Shown here: in pieces, positions 53,012 to 62,279 of the stretch
Numbering within the stretch: position 1 is the first letter of the stretch
Layout: every line of letters starts with the position of its first letter
Origin: Paenibacillus sp. Soil766
Lineage (GTDB): Bacteria; Bacillota; Bacilli; Paenibacillales; NBRC-103111
Assembly: GCF_001428105.1 (NCBI RefSeq)
Contig: NZ_LMSJ01000002.1
Location: forward strand, 159,475-223,474
Length of the DNA: 64,000 nucleotides
Reading direction: 5' to 3'
Position numbers and translations under genes: made by a program
The notes under the pieces: model-generated
What the model saw: the letters and a program-made list of their open reading frames with translations, nothing else
Told to the model about the DNA's origin: nothing
Database searches by the model: none

Positions 53012-54298
53012 ATGAATTCCATAAGTGAGATAACCAAACGTGATATTTTCGATTTGTTTAAATATGGGATGGATATACCTGATTTATGGGAGATGCAAAA
53101 AGTGCAGTACAATTACTTTGGAAGGTTAGAAGAATTCGAGTTTTGCAAGAGACTATATGATTTAAAGGAAATGCCAAGTCTAGATAAAAGGTACTGCAAT
53201 GCTGAAGAAGATATTTGGCAACATACAGTAAACAATGATGATTATCCATTTTGTTGGGTATTTGAAGACGAACGATTCCAATTAAAAAACGGAAGTGATG
53301 AAATATATTTAAAATTCATCTGTGAGATTTTTCATCCGACAGTAAGAAACGAGAATGGATATTGGGAAAAGTTTCTGGACGAAGTTAACAAATTCCTTAA
53401 AAACGATGGGTATGAAGTTTTCCCAGCAGGAAAGATTTCCAACCGGGATGTCTATAGTTGGAGGATTTATAATTTAGCAGAAAACAAACTATTTATTCCG
53501 TTTTCTCAAAGGAATCAAAAGGCAATTAAAGAGAAAAGAATGCCAATTTCAATCAAAAAGAACGCTAGGAATCAAATATATCAACTGTTTGAAAAAAATA
53601 ATGATGTTTATCGAAAAACAGATAAAACTACTGGTTGGGATTACGATGTTACAACAAATGAAGAGGTTATCGCTGATATTCGGCAATTTTACATACCTAA
53701 ATGTTTTAATGAGCAGGGTCAGTATGAGGAAACTAATAACTTAAAAGATTTTGTGTTTTCAAGTTCACCCAATTGTGTACTCGATGCAATAGAGTTTTTT
53801 GAAAATTATAACAAGAATACCGATTTCGAGGCAGAAGTTAATGCAATTTTTAAACTGAATGAAGTTCCTTTCAAGCTGAGTAATGGTAAAGTCGCAAGCA
53901 CATTTAATATACAAATAAAGGATAGTGCATTAATACCGATTCAGGAAGCAGGTCTCAAAGAGTTGCTCCAAGAAGCAGCAAACTATTACGATAAAGGTAA
54001 TCTTAATATTGCTGTTGAAAAACTATGGGACGCTTTTGAGAGGCTTAAAACATACTATTCTCCTACTTTGGACAAGAAGAAATCTGTAAGTAAGATTATT
54101 GGAGATATGAGCGGTCAAAAAGCTCATTATATGGATCTATTTGAAAAGGAATTTATTGAGCTTACGCAAATCGGGAACAGCTTTAGGATTCGTCATCATG
54201 AAACAACAAAAATCAATATTGAGGATGATAGACACTATGATTATTTTTATAAGCGTTGTCTATCACTAATTTCAGTTTCGGTTCAATATTTAGCCTAA
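53012..54298 (+). CDS. AbiJ-like protein (AbiJ_NTD4 plus HEPN-type C-terminus)
   Basis: This protein of 428 residues starts with SEITKRDIFDLFKYG (about 4-18), as in the AbiJ N-terminal domain 4 family. A central region rich in Tyr, Trp and Asn follows. The last 130 residues are all-helical, with FRIRHHETTKI (about 394-404), an Arg-His-His-Glu pattern like that of HEPN-type abortive-infection C-terminal domains. ATG at 53012 lies 14 bases after AAAGGAG, longer than usual. AbiJ proteins were found as phage abortive-infection factors in lactococci. It is the last gene of the accessory island. Confidence 0.75.
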   Translation: MNSISEITKRDIFDLFKYGMDIPDLWEMQKVQYNYFGRLEEFEFCKRLYDLKEMPSLDKRYCNAEEDIWQHTVNNDDYPFCWVFEDERFQLKNGSDEIYLKFICEIFHPTVRNENGYWEKFLDEVNKFLKNDGYEVFPAGKISNRDVYSWRIYNLAENKLFIPFSQRNQKAIKEKRMPISIKKNARNQIYQLFEKNNDVYRKTDKTTGWDYDVTTNEEVIADIRQFYIPKCFNEQGQYEETNNLKDFVFSSSPNCVLDAIEFFENYNKNTDFEAEVNAIFKLNEVPFKLSNGKVASTFNIQIKDSALIPIQEAGLKELLQEAANYYDKGNLNIAVEKLWDAFERLKTYYSPTLDKKKSVSKIIGDMSGQKAHYMDLFEKEFIELTQIGNSFRIRHHETTKINIEDDRHYDYFYKRCLSLISVSVQYLA

Positions 54299-54469
54299 GG
54301 TGATCTAGATTAATTAAATTAACGTCTGCCGCGTGCAGCCCTTTATTGTATGCGACAGGGAACGGGGAGGCCGAATTTGTCGGGTTTCGATACCGTGCGA
54401 TTAAGGAATGAGTAGTAATGGACCATTTGGCTATGAACTGTTTATAGAAAAACCTTCATGAAAATAAAG

Positions 54470-54509
54470 AAAGGCGACTCAATTCCGAATGGAATTGAGT
54501 CGTCTTTTT
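54470..54509. terminator. Strong terminator at the right edge of the island
   Basis: A 16-17 base perfect stem with a GAAT loop is followed by TTTTT. It is 170 bases after the AbiJ-like gene and 48 bases beyond the araC-type stop codon, so it also serves the minus strand. Confidence 0.88.
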
Positions 54510-54556
54510 GTTCATGTACTTCATAACTAAAATTATAAATATGAGTAAATAGCAGA

Positions 54557-55459
54557 TCACTGATACCTAGCTTTATATTGGGATGGAGAAAACCCCATCA
54601 CGTTTCTAAACATCCTGGAGAAGTAATGGATGGAAGAGAAGTTGTACTTATGAGCGATTTCACTAACGCTTAAATTGCTTGTACATAAATCTTTTGCAGC
54701 CTGATAGAGTCTTCGCCGCTGAACATACTCTTTTGGAGTATATCCTGTTTCATTTTTAAATAACTGATGAAAACGACTCTTCCCGATGTTAAGATCCTTC
54801 GCCCATTGATAAATATCGATTTCCGCTTGCTCAAATGGTATGCTTTCAATCTTCTCAAGAATTTGGGCAATTCGAGGCTCGTACCACGAGTCATTTTTTA
54901 CAGCAAACGATAAATATTGGTAAAGGAACGTTTGGAAAGCAGCGTTATATTGCAGGGATTCAATTGGGCTTCGTGCTCCGAGTACGGCTGGGGGTTGAGT
55001 AAAGGCATTGTAGTGTGATAGCCAGATTGATATATTACTGACTTTCATTACCGTATGGATCTTTAAGCTTGGAAAAAAACTCGTCCATTCTTCCCTAAAT
55101 GGTTGCTCGATTGATGCAAAGTAATCTTTTTGATAATTAAAATCAGGTCTGTTCGTATATTTCCAATCAAAATAAGCACAGCGATGGATCATTAATTGAT
55201 CATTATGGGATATCCATTGATGAGGGACTCCAGATGCGATAAACACAATTGAACCTGCCTGCATAGGGTGCTCTATTCCATTTAATAAAAGCACACCACT
55301 TCCTTCTTCGACGAGAATAATCGCATTAGCATAACATCGCCTCAGGGGAGATTGTTCAGTTTCTATGAATTCGTACTTCTGTGCAAATAGAAGCATTGGA
55401 TTAATATCCGAATAGCGCGTCAAGTAATCAACTCTATAACGGTAGAGAGGAATTTTCAT
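54557..55459 (-). CDS. AraC-family regulator with cupin sensor domain
   Basis: This is a transcription regulator of 300 residues. The N-terminal half is a cupin-like sugar-sensing domain, with EEGSGVLLLNGIEHPMQAGS (about 51-70) and IASGVPHQW. The C-terminal 100 residues contain two helix-turn-helix motifs: DLNIGKSRFHQLFKNETG and LSVSEIAHKYNFSSIHYFSRMFRNV in parts, ending with the AraC signature GFSPSQYKARYQ. It diverges from the GH95 gene and probably activates the sugar-use genes to its right. A CTACAA/TTGTAG palindrome in the shared gap is a candidate operator. Confidence 0.94.
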   Translation of the reverse strand: MKIPLYRYRVDYLTRYSDINPMLLFAQKYEFIETEQSPLRRCYANAIILVEEGSGVLLLNGIEHPMQAGSIVFIASGVPHQWISHNDQLMIHRCAYFDWKYTNRPDFNYQKDYFASIEQPFREEWTSFFPSLKIHTVMKVSNISIWLSHYNAFTQPPAVLGARSPIESLQYNAAFQTFLYQYLSFAVKNDSWYEPRIAQILEKIESIPFEQAEIDIYQWAKDLNIGKSRFHQLFKNETGYTPKEYVQRRRLYQAAKDLCTSNLSVSEIAHKYNFSSIHYFSRMFRNVMGFSPSQYKARYQ

Positions 55460-55524
55460 AGCGGCACATCCCGACGAATCTAGATTTTTCTATATAAATA
55501 TACTATAGCGCAGTGCTATTTGTG

Positions 55525-55544
55525 CTACAAGATCATAATTGTAG
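55525..55544. promoter_or_regulatory. Candidate operator between araC-type and GH95 genes
   Basis: CTACAA (55525-55530) and TTGTAG (55539-55544) form an inverted repeat with an eight-base spacer, in the 239-base divergent gap. A second symmetry, TTTGC...GCAAA, lies at 55622-55637. Confidence 0.4.
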
Positions 55545-55698
55545 TTTCTCAGATGTTTATTATTCTAGAGACATCGAAACAAAAAAGCCAGTTAATTTAT
55601 ATTGGAAAAAAGGACAAATCATTTGCTTTTATGCAAAGACAGCTGCCATATAAGCAAGTATTATAAGAATGAATTTACTTGAAGAGGAGATACGATAA

Positions 55699-58095
55699 AT
55701 GACAAATAGTGAAGTTACCAAAAATAAACTTAATTTAAAATATCCTGCTTCCTGGTGGAGAAATATGTGGAGAGAAGGTTTACCATCGGGGAATGGAAAG
55801 ATTGGAGCTTCCGTGTATGGTGGTGTAAAGGAAGAGACAATTCTACTCAATCATAATAAGTTATGGCATTTAGGTCGCAAGGATACATTACCAGACGTGG
55901 GGCATACCTTAGCAGAAACGAGAAAGCTGATGCTCGAAAGCAAGTATTTGGAGGCTAGTTGGCATCTAACAAACCAGGTTAAAGATTCAGGTTATGCAAC
56001 CGAGTTAGCCTCAAGACTTCCATTAGGTGATATTAAGCTATCGATGCCATGTTCCGGGGCATTTCGTAAGTATGGTAGAAGTGTGGACATGGAAACAGGT
56101 GAAGTAACAGTCCGATGGGAAGATGCTAACATAGAATATGAAAGAAAACTATTTGTTTCCCGTACGGACGATGTAGTTGTCTATGAAATTAGCAGTTCTG
56201 AGGGAATAGTAGAAGGGGAGTTTTGGTTAAATTTACATCAGACAGATGATCCTGATTCCTTGGCTGTATATAAAAAATTGGCGGAAACGCTCGAGGTCAA
56301 AACGGATGGCTCTTACTTGTACTATGCAGCTACAAATGATGATGGAAAAGACTTTGGTGCTGTGCTGCGAGTTATTGCATCAGATGGACGAATCACCGCT
56401 AAGGATGGAAAAATTCAATTTGCAGAGGCAAATAAAGTTCTAGCCTTGGCGAAAGTGTTCACCCATGGAGACAGAGAACAAGAATGGATAAGATTACATA
56501 ATGAGCTTTCAAGCATGGATCAGACCTATAAACAGCTACTTGCTTCTCATCTTATTGAGCATCAGAGATTGTTTTTATCCACTACATTAAACTTATTCGG
56601 CGAACAGGATCATCTATCAAATGAAGAGTTACTGCTGCATGCTTACGATGGTGAGGCACCTACTAGCTTAATTGAAAAAATGTGGGCATACGGAAGGTAC
56701 TTGTTTATATCGGGTACAGCTTCAGACGGCATGCCATTCGAAATGTATGGACTGTGGGCAGGGGATTACAAGCTTACATGGTCCCATAATATGGCTAATG
56801 AGAACGTTCAGATGATGTATTGGCACGCCATGGCTGGAGGTTTAAGTGAGATGATGCCGGCGTTGGTACATTACTATGAAAGTATGATGGATGATTTCAA
56901 GGATAATGCGAAGAAACTCTTTGGTTGTCGTGGAATCTATATTCCTGCTGGTACAACTCCTGGAATTGGTGTTCCTAACCAGATCGTTCCTGTCATTATG
57001 AATTGGACGAGTGCTGCAGGTTGGTTGGCTAGACATTATTATGAATATTACTTATACACGGGAGACAAGGAATTCCTACTTGAGAAAGTACTGCCTTTTA
57101 TGAAGCAGATTGCGATGTTCTATGAAGATTATCTGGATACGGACGAAAATGGCCGAATTTGTTATTTTCCATCCGTATCTCCAGAAAATACGCCACTTAA
57201 TTTCATGCCGAAAGATGGCAAACCACTTGCACACCCAATGCCTACGACGATCAATGCTACCATGGATCTGGCTATTTTAAAAGAGCTGCTGACACATCTT
57301 ATTCAAGGCAGTCAAGAAGTTGGTGTATATGCAGATGAAATTGGCAAATGGGCAAATCTGCTCGAGCGTATACCAGCCTATCAGATCAATGAAGATGGTG
57401 CACTTCGTGAATGGATGCATCCAGACTTTGACGATCGCTATGAGCACCGCCATTTGTCGCATATTTATCCGATTTTCCCAGGTCAAGAATTCACTAGAGA
57501 GCTTTCTCCTGAATTGTTTGATGCATTCGAGACGGCAGTAAAGAAAAGATTGATCGGCGCGCAGAGCGGTTGGTCTCTTGCCCATATGGCAGCCGTTTAT
57601 GCACGCTTGGGGGACGGAAGCAGTGCCGTCGAATGTCTTGATATTCTATCTAGATCATGCCTTTTGAATAATTTCTTTACACTGCATAATGACTGGAGAA
57701 ATATGGGGATCTGCATGAACATGGTCGAGGCTCCAATTCAATTGGATGCTTCAATGGGATGGGTTAACGCCGTACAGGAAATGCTTCTTTATGTTTCACC
57801 TTGGTTAGTCAAGTTGTTACCTGCCGTGCCAGACAAATGGAAAAAGGGCGAATTCACAGGACTTTGCTTCACTACGGGGACGATTTCAATGTCATGGGAT
57901 AAACAGATTGGAAAGTTTCAAGCAAATCTTGTTGCCAATAGGGAGACAAACATAACTTTGAAGTTGCCTGAGTGGTTTAACGAGTATAGTTTCTCAGGTT
58001 CAGGCGTTGCGATTGCTTCATCCACTTTCGGTAAAGGATATTACGAGTTGAAGATGATGGCAGGGCAATCGTTGGTAATAACAGTCACAGAGTAG
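55699..58095 (+). CDS. Glycoside hydrolase family 95-type glycosidase
   Basis: This is an enzyme of 798 residues with the GH95 plan: an N-terminal beta-sandwich, whose opening WREGLPSGNGKIGASVYGG is the family hallmark, and a long (alpha/alpha)6 barrel (about 290-720). Segments such as NVQMMYWHAMAGGLSEM, YEHRHLSHIYPIFPG and QSGWSLAHMAAVYARLGDG match GH95 landmarks. A small C-terminal beta domain closes it. GH95 members are alpha-L-fucosidases or alpha-L-galactosidases. There is no signal peptide, so it should act in the cytoplasm on imported oligosaccharides. ATG follows GAAGAGGAG. The terminator is at 58143-58187. Confidence 0.9.
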   Translation: MTNSEVTKNKLNLKYPASWWRNMWREGLPSGNGKIGASVYGGVKEETILLNHNKLWHLGRKDTLPDVGHTLAETRKLMLESKYLEASWHLTNQVKDSGYATELASRLPLGDIKLSMPCSGAFRKYGRSVDMETGEVTVRWEDANIEYERKLFVSRTDDVVVYEISSSEGIVEGEFWLNLHQTDDPDSLAVYKKLAETLEVKTDGSYLYYAATNDDGKDFGAVLRVIASDGRITAKDGKIQFAEANKVLALAKVFTHGDREQEWIRLHNELSSMDQTYKQLLASHLIEHQRLFLSTTLNLFGEQDHLSNEELLLHAYDGEAPTSLIEKMWAYGRYLFISGTASDGMPFEMYGLWAGDYKLTWSHNMANENVQMMYWHAMAGGLSEMMPALVHYYESMMDDFKDNAKKLFGCRGIYIPAGTTPGIGVPNQIVPVIMNWTSAAGWLARHYYEYYLYTGDKEFLLEKVLPFMKQIAMFYEDYLDTDENGRICYFPSVSPENTPLNFMPKDGKPLAHPMPTTINATMDLAILKELLTHLIQGSQEVGVYADEIGKWANLLERIPAYQINEDGALREWMHPDFDDRYEHRHLSHIYPIFPGQEFTRELSPELFDAFETAVKKRLIGAQSGWSLAHMAAVYARLGDGSSAVECLDILSRSCLLNNFFTLHNDWRNMGICMNMVEAPIQLDASMGWVNAVQEMLLYVSPWLVKLLPAVPDKWKKGEFTGLCFTTGTISMSWDKQIGKFQANLVANRETNITLKLPEWFNEYSFSGSGVAIASSTFGKGYYELKMMAGQSLVITVTE

Positions 58096-58142
58096 TAGCA
58101 AAAATATAAAATTGTTTGTGCTAATTCATATCTTTCTTGCAC

Positions 58143-58187
58143 ATAACCAGACAAAATCATCAATGAGACTGTCTGGTTATTTTTTTT
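58143..58187 (+). terminator. Terminator of the GH95 gene
   Basis: ATAACCAGAC (58143-58152) and GTCTGGTTAT (58171-58180) pair perfectly and are followed by seven T residues. Confidence 0.9.
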
Positions 58188-58247
58188 ATATATGTACACA
58201 GTGCTTTAAAACGTTCCTCTTTCTTTGTAAAACCTCTATTGGAAATA

Positions 58248-58268
58248 AAGGGGGTGAGATATATGTAA
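58248..58268 (+). promoter_or_regulatory. Start-stop element with strong ribosome site
   Basis: AAAGGGGGTGAG (58248-58259 region) is followed at ideal spacing by ATG (58263-58265) and at once by TAA (58266-58268). A ribosome could bind and stop there, about 90 bases before the lyase start codon. Confidence 0.4.
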
Positions 58269-58271
58269 GAG

Positions 58272-58285
58272 AGTAAGCGGTTACA
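58272..58285. promoter_or_regulatory. Candidate cre (CcpA) site
   Basis: AGTAAGCGGTTACA differs from the ideal cre palindrome TGTAAGCGCTTACA at two of 14 positions. It stands upstream of the secreted lyase gene, where glucose repression would be expected. Confidence 0.5.
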
Positions 58286-58356
58286 AAAATGAAGGTGTAG
58301 GTTTTACATGAAAATCAGACGAAAAAGTCAAACCAAAAATGAATTGGAGGTTTTTT

Positions 58357-60057
58357 ATGTCAATGATTAGTAAAAACTTTCGTATAATCCTTGCTTTCGT
58401 ATTACTGTCCATCGTCTTCTGCATGCAGAAGGTAAGCCCGTTACCAATTGCTAGCGCAGCAGGTACAGTGACACTGACCGCTGACACCACCGCAAGAACT
58501 GCAACTATTTCAAATGAGTACATAACAATAAGGTTTGATAGCTCTGGAAAGGGGGTTTCTCTTAAAAAAGGCGGCACAGAGTTAATTGGATCTGCAGCAG
58601 GCTTTTATTGGTCAACGGAAAATGGAGGCCTTTCACCAACTCAACTCCAGATAGTGACAAACACCTCTGATATGGTAGATATTGCGTATGTAGGTTCAGC
58701 AGGGGAACTGCATTACGTTGTGCGAAGTGGGGTTAGTGGGGTGTACTCGTATTATGTGACAGACTCCGTTGGAACAATTGCTGAGCTAAGGACAGTCTAT
58801 CGAGTGGATGGTCAAATTTTTCGAAACGCTTATATTGGTGAAAGAAGTGGTTCTTTGCCGACACTCGCACAAATTCAAGGCGCCACGGAATTACAAGACA
58901 GCACCTATCAATTAGCTGATGGTACTATCTACACGAAGTATGATTGGGCAGGTTATTATAAAAACGATTTTGTGCATGGCGTTTATGGCAATGGCTATGG
59001 CGTTTGGGTAATTCCTGCAAGTAAAGAATATAATGACGGTGGACCATTGAAACAGGATTTGATGGTACATTTAGAAAGTAACACTGGAGATGCAGTGGTA
59101 TTAAACATGCTGACCTCCAGTCATTTTGGAACTGGCAGCAGAACTCTCCCGAGTGGAAAAATATTCGGACCGTGGCTGGTGTACGTTAATAATGGAAGCA
59201 GTTCCGATGCCGTATCAAGATCTTCCACAGAAAGAGCTGCGTGGCCTTATAGTTGGCTCTCCGATTCCAGCTATCCATTATCGCGGTCTACAGTAACGGG
59301 TAATCTACAGGTTGCTGATGGCAGATCGACTTCAGGAGCTACGGTTGTATTGGCAAAGTCAGGTGAAATTTATACACAAGGCAACGATTACATGTTCTGG
59401 GCTACGGTTGATTCCTCTGGTAATTTCAGTATCCCTAAGGTTAGACCAGGTACATATATGTTATATGCCTATGCGACTAGTGGGGATATAACTCACCAAT
59501 ATTCGAAGAATATAACAGTGAGTGGAATAACGACCGATTTAGGCACTTTAACATGGGCACCACAGAATTATACAAATAAACTTTGGCAAATTGGGAAAGC
59601 GGATCGTAAGGCGACAGAGTTTAAATTTGGCAACATATCTAGACAATATGGTCTGCCTGCCCAAGTCCCTGCCAATTTTACATATACAATCGGTACTACA
59701 CACTCTAGCGATTGGTACTATGCCCAGACAAAGATCGGTAGTTGGGATATTAATTTCAATCTTACAAGCACATATAGTAAAAACGCTTATTTGACTGTTG
59801 CTATGGCTAGCATAGCTAAAAATCCTATAACTGATGTCTTCGTAAACGGAACGAACATTGGAACATTAGATTATTCAAGCATAAATGATGGAACAACGTA
59901 TCGGAGTGTTACGGAAAGTGGCAGATATCAGTTACAGGAGATTAGTTTCCCAGCTTCTTTACTCATTGTTGGTACCAATACAGTATCACTTAAAATGAAG
60001 AGCGTTGGAACAGATGGCGGCATTTTGTATGATACGATTAAGTTGGAAGCTAATTAA
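58357..60057 (+). CDS. Secreted rhamnogalacturonan lyase-like protein (PL4 type)
   Basis: An N-terminal signal peptide (about 1-34, ending near SAAG) leads to a three-domain protein like family PL4 lyases. It has a large beta-sandwich (about 35-310), a fibronectin/carboxypeptidase-regulatory-like domain (about 318-395, with GNLQVADGRSTSGATVVLA and FSIPKVRPGTYMLYAYA) and a C-terminal carbohydrate-binding-like beta domain (about 400-566, with WQIGKADRKATEF). Such enzymes cut rhamnogalacturonan I of pectin by beta-elimination. ATG at 58357 has TTGGAGG 8 bases before it; an earlier in-frame ATG (58339) overlaps that site. It has 566 residues. Confidence 0.85.
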   Translation: MSMISKNFRIILAFVLLSIVFCMQKVSPLPIASAAGTVTLTADTTARTATISNEYITIRFDSSGKGVSLKKGGTELIGSAAGFYWSTENGGLSPTQLQIVTNTSDMVDIAYVGSAGELHYVVRSGVSGVYSYYVTDSVGTIAELRTVYRVDGQIFRNAYIGERSGSLPTLAQIQGATELQDSTYQLADGTIYTKYDWAGYYKNDFVHGVYGNGYGVWVIPASKEYNDGGPLKQDLMVHLESNTGDAVVLNMLTSSHFGTGSRTLPSGKIFGPWLVYVNNGSSSDAVSRSSTERAAWPYSWLSDSSYPLSRSTVTGNLQVADGRSTSGATVVLAKSGEIYTQGNDYMFWATVDSSGNFSIPKVRPGTYMLYAYATSGDITHQYSKNITVSGITTDLGTLTWAPQNYTNKLWQIGKADRKATEFKFGNISRQYGLPAQVPANFTYTIGTTHSSDWYYAQTKIGSWDINFNLTSTYSKNAYLTVAMASIAKNPITDVFVNGTNIGTLDYSSINDGTTYRSVTESGRYQLQEISFPASLLIVGTNTVSLKMKSVGTDGGILYDTIKLEAN

Positions 60058-60073
60058 GCAATAGGTATGAAAT

Positions 60074-60153
60074 AAAACAGCCGATTTCATTTGAGTAGGT
60101 TACTTGGTTCCTAATCCGGGTAGGTCTAAATCGAATGATATTGGCTGTTTTTT
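60074..60153 (+). terminator. Terminator of the lyase gene
   Basis: AAAACAGCC (60074-60082) pairs with GGCTGTTTT (60143-60151), followed by more T. The 60-base loop can fold internally. Confidence 0.7.
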
Positions 60154-60169
60154 CAATGTTACAGACTCA

Positions 60170-60224
60170 GGGTATGCTTGAAAAATGGGTATTTAACTTC
60201 TGGGTATCGTTAAAAACTAGGTAT
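60170..60224. repeat. Four spaced GGGTAT direct repeats upstream of the transporter genes
   Basis: GGGTAT at 60170, 60187 and 60202 and AGGTAT at 60219 are spaced by 17, 15 and 17 bases, mostly followed by T/A-rich tracts. The spacing suggests a regulator binding in phase on one face of DNA ahead of the permease gene. Confidence 0.5.
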
Positions 60225-60268
60225 TTATTAAAGATTGTGATCCCTGTTATCTTAGGAATGCACCAACG

Positions 60269-61264
60269 ATGAAGCTAGCATACGGAAAGGAAGGCATGGC
60301 GAATATGAAAACAGTGTCAGTGGGTCAAGTGCAAGTAGAGAAACATGGATTAATCGTGAAACAGAGCAGATTTAAAAAAATGCTAATTAGAAATGCACCC
60401 TTGCTTCTCATGTTTGCACCGGTAATTGTTTACTTTGTAATATTCAAATACATCCCTATGGTGGGCACGATTATTGCATTTAAAGATTACAATTACAAAG
60501 ACGGAATCTTTGGAAGTCCTTGGGTAGGATTCGATAACTTCAAAGCGTTGTTTCAAATGCCAGATACCGTAAGAGTTATCATGAATTCCTTTCGAATTAG
60601 CATATTAAAACTGATTGTTGAGTTTCCTCTCCCAATCTTGCTCGCCATCTTGCTAAATGAAGTGAGAAAAAGTTGGTACAAAAAAACTGTGCAAACACTT
60701 GTATATCTGCCTCACTTTTTATCGTGGGTCATTGTAGGCGGAGTAGTCGTTGTACTTTTTTCACAGGAAACGGGAATCATTAATAAAATTATTGCGTATT
60801 TCGGGTTGCCCAAAACGGCATTTTTGTATCAAACCGGATCTTGGTTTGCAATCTTTTTGGGAGCAGGCGTTTGGAAAGAAGCAGGATATCAGGCAATCGT
60901 ATACTTGGCTGCGCTAAGTGCTATTGATCCATCGCTGTATGAGGCTGCCAGTATTGATGGAGCAGGGAAGTGGAGAAAGATTTGGAACATCACCTTACCT
61001 TCGTTAACACCGACAATCATGATCATGTTTATCCTTACTATTGGAAGAATCCTTGAGGTAGGATTTGATCAGGTTTATATTTTGCAAAATCCGGTGGTCA
61101 CGGATGTTTCACAAATTATCAGCACATACATCTACAAATTTGGTCTTCAAGGCGGTCAAATCAATTTAACTTCTGCAATGGGATTATTTGAATCTTTCAT
61201 TTCTCTTGTATTGATCGTTTTGGCTAATGGGATAGCTAGAAAATTCGGAAACGGATTATGGTAG
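60269..61264 (+). CDS. Sugar ABC transporter permease (LplB/YtcP-linked type)
   Basis: This is the first membrane subunit of a CUT1-type importer. It has six helices after a polar N-terminus. The EAA loop that docks the ATPase is EAASIDGAGKWRKIWNITLP (about 228-247). KYIPMVGTIIAFKDY near residue 65 is typical of the LplB group in Paenibacillus. Its 331 residues assume ATG at 60269; ATG at 60296 or 60305 are alternatives, the last having AAGGAAGG 11 bases upstream. No ATPase gene is in the cluster; in this group a shared MsmX-type ATPase powers several importers. Confidence 0.93.
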   Translation: MKLAYGKEGMANMKTVSVGQVQVEKHGLIVKQSRFKKMLIRNAPLLLMFAPVIVYFVIFKYIPMVGTIIAFKDYNYKDGIFGSPWVGFDNFKALFQMPDTVRVIMNSFRISILKLIVEFPLPILLAILLNEVRKSWYKKTVQTLVYLPHFLSWVIVGGVVVVLFSQETGIINKIIAYFGLPKTAFLYQTGSWFAIFLGAGVWKEAGYQAIVYLAALSAIDPSLYEAASIDGAGKWRKIWNITLPSLTPTIMIMFILTIGRILEVGFDQVYILQNPVVTDVSQIISTYIYKFGLQGGQINLTSAMGLFESFISLVLIVLANGIARKFGNGLW

Positions 61265-61280
61265 AGAGGACGTAGTCATC

Positions 61281-62177
61281 ATGAAAATTACAAGAGGCGA
61301 AAAAATATTTAACATCACAAACAATACCATATTGTTAGTAGCATCGTTGAGCTGCTTACTCCCGCTAATTCATACATTGGCTATGTCTCTTAGCAGTCCA
61401 TCTGCTATTGATTCTGGATTTGTAGGATTGTGGCCAGTTGAGTTTAGTCTAAATGCTTATAAAACGCTATTTACGCATACAACAGTGCTAACTAATTTTA
61501 AAAATAGTACGGTGATTACTGTTGTTGGTGTACTTCTAAGCATGGTATTTACAATTTTGTGCGCGTATCCATTATCGAGAGGATACTTCGTAGGTAGACG
61601 TTTCTTCTCCCTGGCTATCCTTTTTACGATCGTTTTTAATGGAGGGGTAATTCCGACTTATTTGGTAGTTAAAAACCTTCATTTAATAGATACGTATTGG
61701 GCAATATGGCTTCCTGGTATTCAAGGAGGATTGATGGGAGTAATCAATGTTTTTAACATGCTGGTGCTAAAGACATTTATTGAGAATATCCCTTCTGAGA
61801 TTGAAGAGTCGGCCAAAATGGATGGTTGTAGTGAATGGCGCTATCTTCTCTCTCATGTTCTTCCTTTATCGATGCCGATCATCGCGGTTTTGTCCTTATT
61901 TTATGCAGTTAGTTATTGGAATAACTTTATGAACGTTTTGATTTACATGAATAGTCCTGATAAGCAAAATTTAGCCGTGATGCTTCAACAGATGATTTCT
62001 AGCCAACGTCTTGAAACAGCATTACAAGCGACAAGTCCTGAAGAACTCATGTTAATTACACCTGAATCGTTAAAGTCTGCCACAATTATGGTTATGGTAT
62101 TGCCGATGGTTGTAGTTTATCCGTTTGTGCAAAAGCACTTTACCAAAGGCATTATGCTTGGGGCAATTAAAGGCTAA
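61281..62177 (+). CDS. Sugar ABC transporter permease (LplC/YtcP type)
   Basis: This is the second membrane subunit of the same importer. It has six helices, with the EAA loop EESAKMDGCSEWRYLLSHVLP (split here as about 174-194) and a late PMVVVYPFVQKHFTKGIMLGAIKG, the usual CUT1 C-terminus, in parts. It has 298 residues. ATG at 61281 follows AGAGAGGACG. It is 16 bases after the first permease and forms a heterodimer with it. Confidence 0.95.
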   Translation: MKITRGEKIFNITNNTILLVASLSCLLPLIHTLAMSLSSPSAIDSGFVGLWPVEFSLNAYKTLFTHTTVLTNFKNSTVITVVGVLLSMVFTILCAYPLSRGYFVGRRFFSLAILFTIVFNGGVIPTYLVVKNLHLIDTYWAIWLPGIQGGLMGVINVFNMLVLKTFIENIPSEIEESAKMDGCSEWRYLLSHVLPLSMPIIAVLSLFYAVSYWNNFMNVLIYMNSPDKQNLAVMLQQMISSQRLETALQATSPEELMLITPESLKSATIMVMVLPMVVVYPFVQKHFTKGIMLGAIKG

Positions 62178-62279
62178 TGGAATGAAGAAGATTGAAAGGG
62201 GTGATATTCTCAGGATTCTTTGAAATTTTTATAAGTAGTAGTAAAATTAAAAAATTAATATTTAGGGGAGCTTATGTAT

